This document shows positions 51,771 to 62,289 of a DNA stretch of 64,000 nt, in pieces. How positions within the stretch are numbered: the stretch's first letter is position 1; each line of letters opens with the position of its first letter. The position numbers were made by a program, and so were the translations under genes. The DNA comes from Xanthomonas hydrangeae (GTDB lineage Bacteria > Pseudomonadota > Gammaproteobacteria > Xanthomonadales > Xanthomonadaceae). A model generated the notes under the pieces. The model searched no databases, was not told the DNA's origin, and worked only from the letters and a program-made list of their open reading frames with translations. The stretch is from NCBI GenBank assembly GCA_905142475.1, contig LR990730.1:1674001-1738000 (forward strand), written 5' to 3'.

Positions 51771-52643
51771 TTACAAGTCCTGTTCGTACCGAACGTAGGG
51801 AATTGTGCCGTCGCTGTTGCTTTCGTTGCTGGGGGCGAAGGGGTTCTTGCCGCGGGAGATGACGTTCTCGGCGCCGACTGTCAACTGTCCGCTCCAGGGG
51901 GTGCGCCAGGTCAGACCGAGGCCCAGGCCTTCCCATTTTTCCGGCTGGCCGGGAACGTCGACCACGCGGCCGATGACGTTGGCGCTGAAGGCACCATAGC
52001 CGCCGCCGACGCTGAGGGTCTTGGTGTCCCACTGGTCTGCGATGGCCGGGGAGACGTCTGCCAAGGGCACCAGCCGCGCGCGGGCATAGGTGCCGCCGAT
52101 CGAGACGAAGCCTTCGCGGCCGATGTTTTTCTGGCCGAACACGGTCAGGTCGTTCTGTTCGACGCGGGTCAACGGTGCCTTGCCGGCGCCGATCAACCAG
52201 GCGGGCAAGGTGTCGCGGCCGGTGCCGGCGGTGACGCCAGCGCGGGCGCCAGCACGGTTGAAGCCCAGCGTGGCCGAGACCCGGCGCGATGCGGCAGCGC
52301 TGTCGTCTTCTTCGTCGCCGATGCCGGCAAGCAGGCAATGGCTGGCCAGACCGTTGATGTTGGTGCCGCGGCTGCTGTTGCAGATCAGGCCCAGCGAATC
52401 GCCCGAAGTCAGGCCGAAGGCCGCATCCAGCGAATTGCGTCCGAAGTGCCAGCGTGCGCCGGCCTTCTGCTCGCCGGTGGGCTCCAGATACAAAAAGGCT
52501 TCCACCTTGCCGCTGCCCTTGTTCCACACCGGCAGGATGGTGCTCTCGCGCAGCTGCTGGGAGGCGGCCGATTGCGCGTGCACACCCGTGGCTGCCGCAA
52601 GGGCAACCAGCAAAGCGAGCGGAAGGCGCAGGAGGTGTCGCAT
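51771..52643 (-). CDS. Exported protein of unknown function, beta-barrel-like
   Basis: A 290-residue protein not assigned to a family. A clear signal peptide (MRHLLRLPLALLVALAAATGVHAQ) is followed by alternating polar/hydrophobic stretches with glycine-rich turns typical of outer-membrane strands. A CNSSRGTNINGLASHC segment may form a disulfide. The end (QLTVGAENVISRGKNPFAP, then IPYVRYEQDL) resembles the last strands of TBDRs, compare VGVNNAFDRDPP and YYMRYTQKF in the neighbouring receptor. No plug domain is present. Ends in Leu, not Phe. Could be a small barrel or accessory protein. Confidence 0.7.
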   Translation of the reverse strand: MRHLLRLPLALLVALAAATGVHAQSAASQQLRESTILPVWNKGSGKVEAFLYLEPTGEQKAGARWHFGRNSLDAAFGLTSGDSLGLICNSSRGTNINGLASHCLLAGIGDEEDDSAAASRRVSATLGFNRAGARAGVTAGTGRDTLPAWLIGAGKAPLTRVEQNDLTVFGQKNIGREGFVSIGGTYARARLVPLADVSPAIADQWDTKTLSVGGGYGAFSANVIGRVVDVPGQPEKWEGLGLGLTWRTPWSGQLTVGAENVISRGKNPFAPSNESNSDGTIPYVRYEQDL

Positions 52644-52728
52644 ACCAGAGTTCAGACCCAGGAGGAGTTGTTAAGTTCCCGAGAGCGGGCGACGAGAATG
52701 CTAGGGTGTTTATGATTATTTAACAAGT

Positions 52729-52752
52729 GGGTGCGTTCCCCAGAACGCACCC
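52729..52752 (-). terminator. Hairpin after hslO
   Basis: GGGTGCGTTC-CCCA-GAACGCACCC, 10-bp perfect stem, 11 bases past the hslO stop. The U-tract on the minus strand is weak. Confidence 0.55.
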
Positions 52753-52763
52753 GTCAAACCTTT

Positions 52764-53654
52764 CTACTGCAACCTTTCCGGCGCTTCCAGCGAGGCTTGC
52801 GCTGCGCTGAAAAGTACGTCGAGGGCGGTCAACGGAAAGTGATACTCACGCCCGCAGAACTCGCAGCGCACCTCGACTTCGCCGGTGGCCTCCGCCGCAG
52901 CGCGGGCTTCTTCTTCGCCCAGGGACTGCAGCATCGAAGCGACCCGCTCGCGGGAGCAGGAGCAGCCGAAACTGAGCGGCTTGTCGCCGAGCAGCTGCGG
53001 CTCTTCTTCGTGGAACAGGCGGTGCAACAGGTCTTCGCCAGCCACCGACAGCAGTTCAGGGGCACCCAGGGTGTCGAACAACGCGCCGATGCGGGTCCAG
53101 CCGTCGTTGTCGCCCTCGTCGCCGGGCAGTTTCTGCAGCAACAGGCCGGCCGCCTGGTCCGGGCCTGCGGCCAGCAACAGGCGGGTCGGCAATTGTTCGG
53201 ACTGGTGGAAATAGGTTTCGAAGGCTTCGGCCAGATCCGGGGCCTGCATACCGACCAGGCTCTGGTAGCGCTGCGGTTCGCGCGGGTCCAGACCGGGGTT
53301 TTCGATGGTGATCGCCAGCAGGGCGGCTTCGCCAAGTTCGCGCAGGTCAGCCGGCGCATCGGCGCCATCGGCCAGTTGCACGATGCCGCGCAAGGTGCCG
53401 GCGGCGGTGCATTCGGCAAACAAGGTGCGCAACGTCTCGTTGCCGCGCAATTGCACCGACAGGCGCCCGTCGACCTTGGTATGGCCGGTGAACAATGCCG
53501 CAGCCACTGCGGCTTCGCCGAGCAACTGGCGTGCGGCGGGCGGGTAGTCGACTGCGCCCTGGATGTCGTGCCAGGCCTGGGTCAGGCGCACGTGGACGCC
53601 GCGCACGCCGGCGGCAGGCAGCAGGAAACGGGAAAGCTGATCGTGATCGGTCAT
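52764..53654 (-). CDS. hslO: Redox-regulated chaperone Hsp33
   Basis: A 296-residue cytoplasmic holdase activated by oxidation and unfolding. The C-terminal zinc centre has FGCSCSRERV and CEFCGREY, the CxC and CxxC pairs whose disulfide formation switches the chaperone on. The N-terminal part (FLLPAAGVRGVHVRLTQAW) and EAAVAAALFTG are family-typical. The start at 53654 yields the normal length. The longer open frame upstream has no ribosome site. Divergent from mtgA, 74 bases apart. Confidence 0.95.
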   Translation of the reverse strand: MTDHDQLSRFLLPAAGVRGVHVRLTQAWHDIQGAVDYPPAARQLLGEAAVAAALFTGHTKVDGRLSVQLRGNETLRTLFAECTAAGTLRGIVQLADGADAPADLRELGEAALLAITIENPGLDPREPQRYQSLVGMQAPDLAEAFETYFHQSEQLPTRLLLAAGPDQAAGLLLQKLPGDEGDNDGWTRIGALFDTLGAPELLSVAGEDLLHRLFHEEEPQLLGDKPLSFGCSCSRERVASMLQSLGEEEARAAAEATGEVEVRCEFCGREYHFPLTALDVLFSAAQASLEAPERLQ

Positions 53655-53728
53655 GGGAACATCGGACGTAAGGGACGCCGGTTGCCGGATAATGCGGCAG
53701 GCATCGGGATGATAGGTCGTAGCGAACA

Positions 53729-54469
53729 ATGGGGACGGATGCATTGGATGGCAAGCAGGTAGCGCCACCGCGGCGCGCTCGGCGCTGGCTGCGCTGGGTG
53801 TTGGCGGCACCGTTGTTGTTCGCCGCCGCGAGCGTGGTGCAGGTGCTGGTGCTGCGGGTGGTCGATCCGCCGATCAGCAGCATGATGGTGGGGCGCTATC
53901 TGGAAGCCTGGGGCGAAGGCGACTGGAATTTTTCGCTGCATCAGCAATGGCGCGACTACGACAAGATTGCTGTCAGCCTGCCGATTTCGGTGGTGGCTGC
54001 GGAGGATCAGCAGTTTCCGGTGCATCACGGTTTCGATCTGCAGGCCATCGAGAAGGCGCGCGATCACAATGCGCGCGGTGGGCGCGTGCGTGGGGCGAGC
54101 ACGATCAGCCAGCAGGTCGCCAAGAATGTCTTCCTGTGGCAAGGCCGCAGTTGGGTGCGCAAAGGGTTGGAGGCCTGGTACACCGTGCTGATCGAGTTGT
54201 TGTGGCCAAAGCAGCGCATTCTGGAGGTGTATCTCAACGTGGCCGAATTTGGCGATGGGGTGTATGGCGCACAAGCCGCTGCCCGGCAGTTCTGGGGCAA
54301 GGACGCAGCGGGGCTGTCGCCAGGCGAATCGGCGCGCCTGGCGGCGGTGCTGCCTTCGCCACGGCGCTATGACGCACGCCGCCCCGGGGCCTATGTGCAG
54401 CGGCGCACCGCATGGATCCAGCGGCAGGCGCGCCAGTTGGGCGGCCCCGCGTATCTGCAGGCGCCATGA
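53729..54469 (+). CDS. mtgA: Monofunctional peptidoglycan transglycosylase MtgA
   Basis: A 246-residue GT51 enzyme that polymerises lipid II into glycan strands at the inner membrane. One N-terminal membrane helix (about 20-45). GT51 motifs: [16 protein letters not shown] (catalytic Glu near 92), [49 protein letters not shown]. No transpeptidase domain. The stop overlaps the next gene's start (ATGA). Confidence 0.95.
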   Translation: MGTDALDGKQVAPPRRARRWLRWVLAAPLLFAAASVVQVLVLRVVDPPISSMMVGRYLEAWGEGDWNFSLHQQWRDYDKIAVSLPISVVAAEDQQFPVHHGFDLQAIEKARDHNARGGRVRGASTISQQVAKNVFLWQGRSWVRKGLEAWYTVLIELLWPKQRILEVYLNVAEFGDGVYGAQAAARQFWGKDAAGLSPGESARLAAVLPSPRRYDARRPGAYVQRRTAWIQRQARQLGGPAYLQAP

Positions 54470-55518
54470 GCGTGAGCGCGTTCGATTCAGCGCAATTGCC
54501 GGTTGCAGCAGAGCGCCTCACGGTGGTGATTGCGGCCTATAACGAAGAGGCCAGCATTCCGCTGTTGCACCCGCGGTTGTGCGCGGTGCTGGCGGGCTTG
54601 AGCGGATTGCAGACGCACGTGTTGTATGTCGACGATGGCAGCAGCGATGGCACCTGGAATGTGTTGCAGGTACTTGCCGAGACCGATGCACAGGTGAGCG
54701 CGGTGCGGCTGTCGCGTAATTTTGGCAAGGAAGTGGCTATCTCCGCAGGGTTGGACCATGTGCTGCCGGGCGCGGTGGTGTTGCTGGATGCCGATGGGCA
54801 AGACCCGCCCGAGTTGATTCCGGAATTCGTTGCGCTGTGGCGTGCCGGCTACGACAACATCTTCGGTACGCGGATTTTTCGCGAGGGCGAGAGCTGGTTG
54901 AAGCGCAGTGCGGCGCATGCGTTCTATCGGGTGATCCGGCAGTTGTCGCGCACGCCGATTCCGGCCGATACCGGGGATTTCCGGTTGTTGTCGCCGCGTG
55001 TGGTGCAGGCCTTGCAGCAGCTGCGCGAGCGCCACCGTTTCATGAAAGGGCTGTTTGGCTGGGTTGGCTTTCGCCAGGTGGCGTTGCCGTACCGGCGTGC
55101 GCCACGGCTGTCGGGGCGCAGCAAGTTCACGGTGTGGCGATTGTGGAATTTCGCGCTGGATGGCATCACCAGTTTTTCCACGGTGCCGTTGCGCGCGGCG
55201 ACCTATCTCGGTTTGCTGACCGCACTGGTGGCGTTCCTGTTTGGTGGCTGGGTGGTGATCAAGGCGGCCTTGCTGGGCGACCCGGTCGCGGGTTGGCCGA
55301 CCATGATGTCGGTGATCCTGTTTCTGGGCGGGATCCAGCTGATTGCGTTGGGCTTGATCGGTGAATACCTGGGCCGGTTGTATGACGAGGCCAAGCAGCG
55401 CCCGCTGTATCTGGTCGATACCCACTGCGGCGCGGTGGGAGTAGTCTGCGATCACCAGACCAAGCGCGGAGCGGGCCATGCAGACCGTACGACAGCTGTT
55501 GGGGACCAAACAGGTTGA
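54466..55518 (+). CDS. GT2 glycosyltransferase (dolichol-phosphate-mannose synthase/GtrB-like)
   Basis: A 350-residue family 2 transferase: [15 protein letters not shown] (about 18-32), [24 protein letters not shown] (metal-binding DxD-like), then two C-terminal membrane helices (about 245-320). This resembles GtrB/ArnC enzymes that charge undecaprenyl phosphate with a sugar. The tail after [15 protein letters not shown] reads into low-conservation sequence and overlaps the next gene by 41 bases. The neighbourhood (mtgA) suggests envelope assembly. Confidence 0.9.
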   Translation: MSVSAFDSAQLPVAAERLTVVIAAYNEEASIPLLHPRLCAVLAGLSGLQTHVLYVDDGSSDGTWNVLQVLAETDAQVSAVRLSRNFGKEVAISAGLDHVLPGAVVLLDADGQDPPELIPEFVALWRAGYDNIFGTRIFREGESWLKRSAAHAFYRVIRQLSRTPIPADTGDFRLLSPRVVQALQQLRERHRFMKGLFGWVGFRQVALPYRRAPRLSGRSKFTVWRLWNFALDGITSFSTVPLRAATYLGLLTALVAFLFGGWVVIKAALLGDPVAGWPTMMSVILFLGGIQLIALGLIGEYLGRLYDEAKQRPLYLVDTHCGAVGVVCDHQTKRGAGHADRTTAVGDQTG

Positions 55519-55906
55519 GGTGTTTGCGGTTGCGGCCGACGCCGCAGTGATCGAGGCGATCCGCTTGATGGCCGAGAAGGGCATCGGTGCGGTGTTGGTG
55601 ATGGACGGGCCGCGCCTGACTGGCATCGTTTCCGAGCGCGATTACGCGCGCAAAGTGGTATTGCGCGATCGGGCCTCATCGACCACCAGCGTTGCCGAGA
55701 TCATGAGCACCGAAGTGGTGACAGTATCGCCGTCGGACACGGTAGACCGTTGCATGCAATTGATGACCGATGGACGCTTCCGGCATCTGCCGGTGGTCGA
55801 AAACGGCCGCGTGCACGGGGTGATTTCCATCGGCGATCTGGTCAAGGCGGTGATCGAGAACCAGCAGCGCGATATCGATCAGTTGCAGCGTTATATCGCC
55901 AGCTAA
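55478..55906 (+). CDS. Two-CBS-domain protein
   Basis: A 142-residue protein composed of two CBS modules: VFAVAADAAVIEAIRLMAEKGIGAVLV with GIVSERDYARKV, and VVTVSPSDTVDRCMQLMTDGRFRHLPV with GVISIGDLVKAVI. CBS pairs bind adenine nucleotides and often act as energy sensors. GCGGAG precedes the ATG. The start lies 41 bases inside the glycosyltransferase gene in another frame. Confidence 0.92.
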   Translation: MQTVRQLLGTKQVEVFAVAADAAVIEAIRLMAEKGIGAVLVMDGPRLTGIVSERDYARKVVLRDRASSTTSVAEIMSTEVVTVSPSDTVDRCMQLMTDGRFRHLPVVENGRVHGVISIGDLVKAVIENQQRDIDQLQRYIAS

Positions 55907-56565
55907 CGCTGCGCTGGCTGAAGCCTTGCCAGCTAAGGGTGGCTACAAAAATTACTGCGCTCACCGCTAGGTTGGCGCGGCCGGCTTTGTGGTTGCCATC
56001 GGTACACGACCACGCTGCAAAGGGCGATGTTCTCAGCGCTTGCGGGACCTTGTAGCGGCATGGATGCCGTCATGGAGCTGCATGGATGGATGTACCGCGT
56101 GTCCGGCAAGCAGTGAGAGTGTCGCGCCCGCGATCCGCTGGGTTTGGGAGCATTGAAACTGCGCTGCAGCTCTCGTCCGACTTGCTAGGGGATTGAACGG
56201 TGCGGATGGCTCGGTTCTAGAGCGGATGATCTGCGACTTGGCTGCAGGGCCCTTGCCCGCCCACCGTCGCGGGACCCGCCGCAAGTGCGTCCGTGTAGGC
56301 TCTTACGCGGCATCCATGCCGCGTAAGGTCCCGCGACGGTGGGCGGGCAAGGGCCAGTGGAGATGGTCGGTGTGCGTGGTCGAGTAATGCCCGCTGCGTA
56401 GGCGTCCGATGACGGTGCTGTCTGCTCAGCTCAGTTCGATTCGACCGACGTCACTGCTATTTCCGACACTTCACTCGTCAGCGAAGGCGAGTGCGGCGAA
56501 GATTCTGCCGCACTGCATACAGCGCTCGAGCTGTTTTGTTGGCCACTTCAAGTCGCGCAGTTGGG
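55907..56565. other. 659-base intergenic region with repeat copy C
   Basis: No supported gene. Holds a full nested palindromic repeat and a decayed inverted piece of it at about 56040-56068. The rest shows no recognisable signal. Confidence 0.7.
56242..56374. repeat. Nested palindromic repeat, copy C
   Basis: Same core and flanks as copies A and B 13 kb away, with fully matching outer arms (CCACCGTCGCGGGAC/GTCCCGCGACGGTGG) and the same inner 11-bp palindrome. Flanks AGCGGATGATCTGCGACTTG and GAGATGGTCGGTGTGC are conserved. It is the least diverged copy in arm complementarity. Confidence 0.88.
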
Positions 56566-58530
56566 CTACTTTGCGAACTTGCCGCCGCAGTCGCTGTCCT
56601 TGCCGGGGCCCGGTTCGAAGGTTGCGAGCAATGCTGCGGGCGGGGCGATCATGCCCAGGCCGACGGCAAGCGCTCCGCGCAGTCCCAATGCTTTGAAGTC
56701 CGGCCGGAAGCTGGGGTCCTTGAAGGTGCCGCCGATGCGCAGCGGCGAGCGCAGGCTCAGGATGCTGCGGTCCTTCGGACGCGGACGAAGCAGCAGATCC
56801 AGCGTTTCGTCTTTGAGGCTGATGCTGCCTTCGCCAATGATGATGGTGTCGGTGCTATCGAAGGCCAGGGCGCGCGATTGCATCAGGCCGTCTTGCACAC
56901 CGAAGTCGCCGAAGATGCAGCGCACCGGAATCTGACGATCCTTGGTGAACAGATATTTGAGCGACTCGGCAATGTCCAGGCCGGCCAGTTCCATGATCAG
57001 GTTGCCGACATGACCCCGGCCCATGCCAACGCCGATCGTGCCATCGGCGGTGCCGAGCATCGCGGCGATCGAGTTGCCGCGACCACGCAGATCGAACTCG
57101 CCACCGATGGCGCCCGAGGCTTGTTTTGCGAGCGCGGTGTCGGGGAATAGCTGATCCAGCCGAATACCGCGAAGGCCTGCCTTGAGTTGCGTGGTGATCA
57201 CTTCGTTGCGCGCATCCATGCGGATGGTGGAGCGGATATCGCCGCCGGCAACGCCGAAGTTGAGTGGGTCCAGTTGCAACAGGCCGTCCTTCAACGTCAG
57301 CGAGGCATCCATGTCGTCCAGCGGCCACGATGGTGCGTTGATGCGCTGTGCGCGCCAACGCACCTGCGCATCCATCGCGCGCAGTTTGGACAAGTCGTAG
57401 GGCGTGCTGGGCAACACACGCGCACTGGCGGCAAGTTGTGCAGCCTGTTTTTTCTGCTCGGCATTTGCCGATTCATTCGTACCGGTCTTCGGTGGCGCGC
57501 CGATGAAGCCGGCCAGATCGTCGAAATCCAGGCGTTTCGAGGCCAGATCCGCGCGCAGGAACGGACGCTTGTTGCGTAGATCCACTTCGGCAGTGCCGGC
57601 AAGATCGCTATCGCCAGCGGTGCCGGTGAACTTTTCGTAGCGCCAGATCTCGCCGTTGCGGCGCAGATATCCGTCGAGTTTGTACGGCGGCGTCGACGGC
57701 ATGGCGACGCCGGTCAACGGATATAGATCCTGCATGTCCTGACCGCTGAGCGCCATCTGCAGATCGAAGACCTGGAACTGGAAGGGATTCGTCAGCGTGC
57801 CGCGTACGTGCGTACGGGTGGCGCCGGCGCTGCCGCGCAGATCGATGCGGAAGGGATGCTCGCTCTGGCTCAGCTCCAGCGGCGAAGCGGTGTCGCCCTT
57901 GAGCGTGAAGGGGTAGCCCTTCCAGCGGCCTTTGCCGTCGATGCCGATCGGTGCTGCACGCTGATCGCTGGTGGGCGGTGCGAGACTGTTGATCGCCACA
58001 TCCACATCCGAGCGGTTGGCGGCATCGATATATTGCAGCCGCCCGTTGTGGACCAGCAGGCGCCCAAGCCGTGGCAGCGTGCCGTCGCCATCGTCCTGAT
58101 CGAACACCCAGTTGCCCGGGTGCGTGTCGTCGCCCGCTTCCAGCAGTACCTTCGGATGATCCAGACGAATTTCCGGCAAGCGCACATTGCCGCGCAGCAA
58201 TGGCCATAACTCGACATCGATCTCGGCCGAATTCAGTTCGGCCATCGGGCCGCGCTTGGACCACTGCGCATTGGCAAGGCTCAGCCGGTTACCACGCACG
58301 GTGCTGGTGCGGCCCAGTTTCACATCCAGATAGCCTAGATGAAATTCGCGACCGGTCTTGGCACTGACCACGCGCTCGACCGGGCCACGTAGCCAGTTCC
58401 ACTCGAACAGCAGCACGAAGATCACCACAAGGACGGCGGCGATGCCGAACCCGATCAACCAGCGTCGACGACGCGATGTGCGGGGAGGGGGCGTAGCAGA
58501 GGTGTTGGTCACAGTGTTCACGCGGGCCAT
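56566..58530 (-). CDS. AsmA-family protein
   Basis: A 654-residue envelope protein with one N-terminal membrane helix (about 24-48) and a long periplasmic beta-rich part. WLRGPVERVVSAKTGREFHLGYLDV is the AsmA N-terminal repeat. The AsmA C-terminal region includes IRLDQLFPDTALAKQASGAIGGEFDLRGRGNSIAAMLGTADG. AsmA-like proteins are proposed to bridge membranes and move phospholipids to the outer membrane. An alternative GTG start 21 bases upstream is possible. Ends with DSDCGGKFAK. Confidence 0.9.
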   Translation of the reverse strand: MARVNTVTNTSATPPPRTSRRRRWLIGFGIAAVLVVIFVLLFEWNWLRGPVERVVSAKTGREFHLGYLDVKLGRTSTVRGNRLSLANAQWSKRGPMAELNSAEIDVELWPLLRGNVRLPEIRLDHPKVLLEAGDDTHPGNWVFDQDDGDGTLPRLGRLLVHNGRLQYIDAANRSDVDVAINSLAPPTSDQRAAPIGIDGKGRWKGYPFTLKGDTASPLELSQSEHPFRIDLRGSAGATRTHVRGTLTNPFQFQVFDLQMALSGQDMQDLYPLTGVAMPSTPPYKLDGYLRRNGEIWRYEKFTGTAGDSDLAGTAEVDLRNKRPFLRADLASKRLDFDDLAGFIGAPPKTGTNESANAEQKKQAAQLAASARVLPSTPYDLSKLRAMDAQVRWRAQRINAPSWPLDDMDASLTLKDGLLQLDPLNFGVAGGDIRSTIRMDARNEVITTQLKAGLRGIRLDQLFPDTALAKQASGAIGGEFDLRGRGNSIAAMLGTADGTIGVGMGRGHVGNLIMELAGLDIAESLKYLFTKDRQIPVRCIFGDFGVQDGLMQSRALAFDSTDTIIIGEGSISLKDETLDLLLRPRPKDRSILSLRSPLRIGGTFKDPSFRPDFKALGLRGALAVGLGMIAPPAALLATFEPGPGKDSDCGGKFAK

Positions 58531-58597
58531 GGTTGGCGATGCCTCGTGCACGGCGCGCGAACGCGCGATCGATCGTCTATCACAGCACCTGCACAGA

Positions 58598-59242
58598 TCA
58601 CACCACTTGCGCGATCACCGCGACAAAGTGGCAAGCGCTGCCGGCAAGCACGAACAGATGCCAGATCGCATGGAAATAGCGTTGGGTGTCGCGCTGATAG
58701 AAATACGTACCCAAGGTATAGAAGAGCCCACCGGCCAGTAGCCAGCACAGCGACCAGGTATCGACCGAGCGTAACAGGGGCTGGATCGCGACCAGGATCA
58801 GCCAGCCCATCGCCAGATACAGCACCGTGGACAGCAGGCGAAAGCGTCCGGTGAAAAACAGTTTGAAGATCACCCCGGCGGCGGCAATCGTCCAGATGGC
58901 AGCGAACAATCCCCAACCCCAGGAGTCGCGCAGATTGATCAGCGTAAACGGCGTATAGGTGCCGGCGATCAATAGATAGATCGCGCAGTGATCCAGTATC
59001 TGCAACCGTGCTTTGGCACCCGGATGCGGGATGGCATGGAACAAGGTAGAGGCGACGTAGAGCAGCACCAGGGTGGCGCTGAAGACGATGGAGGTGGCCA
59101 GCTGCCAGCCGTCGCCATAAATGGCGGCCAGCGTGATCAGCACCGAACCGCCGGCCAATGCGGAAATTGCGCCCAGGCCGTGGGTCACGGCACTGGCTAT
59201 CTCGTCGCGCAGGTCGGTCGAGGGGGAGGCGTCTGCGTTCAT
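58598..59242 (-). CDS. Hemolysin III / PAQR family membrane protein
   Basis: A 214-residue protein with seven hydrophobic helices. STLFHAIPHPGAKARLQILDH (split around about 72-92), DHCAIYLLIAGTYTPF and the late FHAIWHLFVLAGSACHF carry the conserved Ser/His/Asp residues of the PAQR metal site. Haemolytic activity is not implied by the family name. It may act as a membrane hydrolase or stress-related protein. Confidence 0.9.
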   Translation of the reverse strand: MNADASPSTDLRDEIASAVTHGLGAISALAGGSVLITLAAIYGDGWQLATSIVFSATLVLLYVASTLFHAIPHPGAKARLQILDHCAIYLLIAGTYTPFTLINLRDSWGWGLFAAIWTIAAAGVIFKLFFTGRFRLLSTVLYLAMGWLILVAIQPLLRSVDTWSLCWLLAGGLFYTLGTYFYQRDTQRYFHAIWHLFVLAGSACHFVAVIAQVV

Positions 59243-59317
59243 GCCAAAAATGTACCGCAACTGCGAGCAATTCGCATCGCCAGCAGTTGCATTTTCATGC
59301 GTCGGTTCAAGCAGCGG

Positions 59318-60922
<1,605 letters not shown>

Positions 60923-61057
60923 GGGCTGGGCGCGCCCGATCGGACGCCTGCGGAAACTGAGGAAGCCGGTGATTATAGCCGCTTCGCTCCGGCACGCCTT
61001 TCATGACCGGGTCGAGCCAGTCGGCCATGGCGACGCCACCATCCTGGCGCCTGCGGG

Positions 61058-61957
61058 TCAGGGCGCCGGCGATGGAAACTTCAGCTCGCCTTGCGGGCCC
61101 ATCATTCGGAACGGCAGCGAGATCAGCTGCATCCCGGCATTGCGCTGAAGCGCGAAATGCAGGTGCGGGGCGGTGCTGAAACCGGTATTGCCCGAGCTGC
61201 CCAGCCGCTCGCCGGCAGCCACGACCTGGCCGGCGCGCACTGCCACGCCATCGGGTGCCAGGTGCGCGTACACCGCCATGCTGCCGTCGGCATGCAGCAC
61301 CCGCACCAGGTTGCCGCCACCGGCAGCCGGGCCATGCGGGCCGTCTTCGCTGCTGTCGCGCTGCACCTGCATGACCACGCCCTCGCGCGCTGCCAGCACC
61401 GGAGTGCCGTGCGGCAGCGCGAAGTCCACCGCATACCAGTTGGGCGCATCGGTGTGGCTGAAGTGCCCACCGAAGCCCTGGTCCACCTGCACCGGCACAT
61501 CGCGGAACGGGAGTTGGTAGCGCACGGGCTGCGGGCGCGCCTGTGGGTCGCCGGGCACGACGTCGAGCTTGAGTCCAAGCCCGCCCAGGGCGCGCTGGTT
61601 GCTGGCCGGATACAGCCGGGCGAGCAGGCGGCGTTCGTGCGCAGCCAGTTCTACCGTCAACGGTAACTGCGGCACGGCGCGGTAGTCCTCGCTGGGCGGT
61701 GCGCTCAGTCGCACCTGCACAGGTCCGGCCAGCGGGTTGCCGACCCAGGTCAGATAGGCCGGCGCTTGCCATTCGAGCTGCAGCAATGGGCCTGTGTCGC
61801 CGGCGTCAGGTACAGGCGGGGTTGCCGAAGTTCCAGACGGGGTTGCCGCCGCAGCGCCGGGCCAATGCCAGCGCTGCTGGGCGCTGGCAGGTGCAGCGCA
61901 AGCCAGCAGCTGGGTCATCAAGACCGATGCAAGGACGCGCAGGGCAGTGCGAGACAC
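61058..61957 (-). CDS. M23 family metallopeptidase
   Basis: A 299-residue exported protein with a LytM-type peptidase domain. GGHFSHTDAPNWYAVDFALP gives the first zinc ligands (H..D), and TAPHLHFALQ supplies HxH. The GTG at 61957 yields a signal peptide ending near APASAQ. The upstream frame remains open but crosses the riboswitch region and is rejected. The ribosome site is weak, so the start is uncertain. Probably a cell-wall endopeptidase or an amidase activator. Confidence 0.85.
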   Translation of the reverse strand: MSRTALRVLASVLMTQLLACAAPASAQQRWHWPGAAAATPSGTSATPPVPDAGDTGPLLQLEWQAPAYLTWVGNPLAGPVQVRLSAPPSEDYRAVPQLPLTVELAAHERRLLARLYPASNQRALGGLGLKLDVVPGDPQARPQPVRYQLPFRDVPVQVDQGFGGHFSHTDAPNWYAVDFALPHGTPVLAAREGVVMQVQRDSSEDGPHGPAAGGGNLVRVLHADGSMAVYAHLAPDGVAVRAGQVVAAGERLGSSGNTGFSTAPHLHFALQRNAGMQLISLPFRMMGPQGELKFPSPAP

Positions 61958-62064
61958 CTGGTGGGGCAAGCGATCGGCTCGGACGGGAGAGGCGTCAGTA
62001 TGCGGCGCATCACACGCTGCAGTGGTATCGGATGAAAATATATCTTTCCATCCGCATGAAGAGA

Positions 62065-62093
62065 TTGACATCGCAAAAAGGCGGTGGCATCGT
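62065..62093 (+). promoter_or_regulatory. Predicted metX-metB promoter
   Basis: TTGACA (62065-62070), 17-base spacer, CATCGT (62088-62093). A start near 62100 would coincide with the first base pair of the SAM-I aptamer. Confidence 0.5.
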
Positions 62094-62099
62094 AGCCTC

Positions 62100-62216
62100 A
62101 CCATCGAGACCGGCGGAGGGACAGGCCCTTTGATGCCGGGGCAGCCAGCGGAGCGCGCAAGCGCCCGCGTTTGGTGCCAAATCCTGCGGGGACCTGCGTG
62201 TCCGCCGAAAGATGGT
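62100..62216 (+). promoter_or_regulatory. SAM-I (S-box) riboswitch upstream of metX
   Basis: Conserved SAM-I blocks appear in order: GAGACCGGCGGAGGGACAGG, CCCTTTGATGCC, GGGGCAGCC, then GGTGCCAAATCCTGCGG and a 3' GAAA before closing helix P1. P1 pairs ACCATC (62100-62105) with GATGGT (62211-62216). A hairpin GTTCGA/TCGAAC (62215-62243) overlaps the P1 3' strand and can act as the alternative fold. There is no U-tract, so control is probably translational. SAM binding should repress metX-metB. Confidence 0.9.
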
Positions 62217-62289
62217 TCGATTTGTGCCTTGTGCACGTCGAACGCGAGCTCCCGCGAAGCTCGATGGCCGATCCACCCCGGATATCGCC

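Larger units (their letters stand above)
61958..62289. other. 332-base divergent region with met promoter and riboswitch
   Basis: Between the M23 peptidase and metX. It contains an AT-rich dyad CGGATG/CATCCG (62029-62054), the met promoter and the SAM-I aptamer described separately. Confidence 0.75.

Noticed and set aside
56470..56515. TTCGC-spaced motif as a plant-inducible promoter (PIP) box
   Set aside because: The two TTCGC units are about 10 bases apart instead of the 15 required, and no effector-like gene follows.
58598..59242. Calling the hemolysin III family gene a toxin
   Set aside because: The family name is historical. The protein is a seven-helix PAQR-type membrane protein without evidence of secretion.
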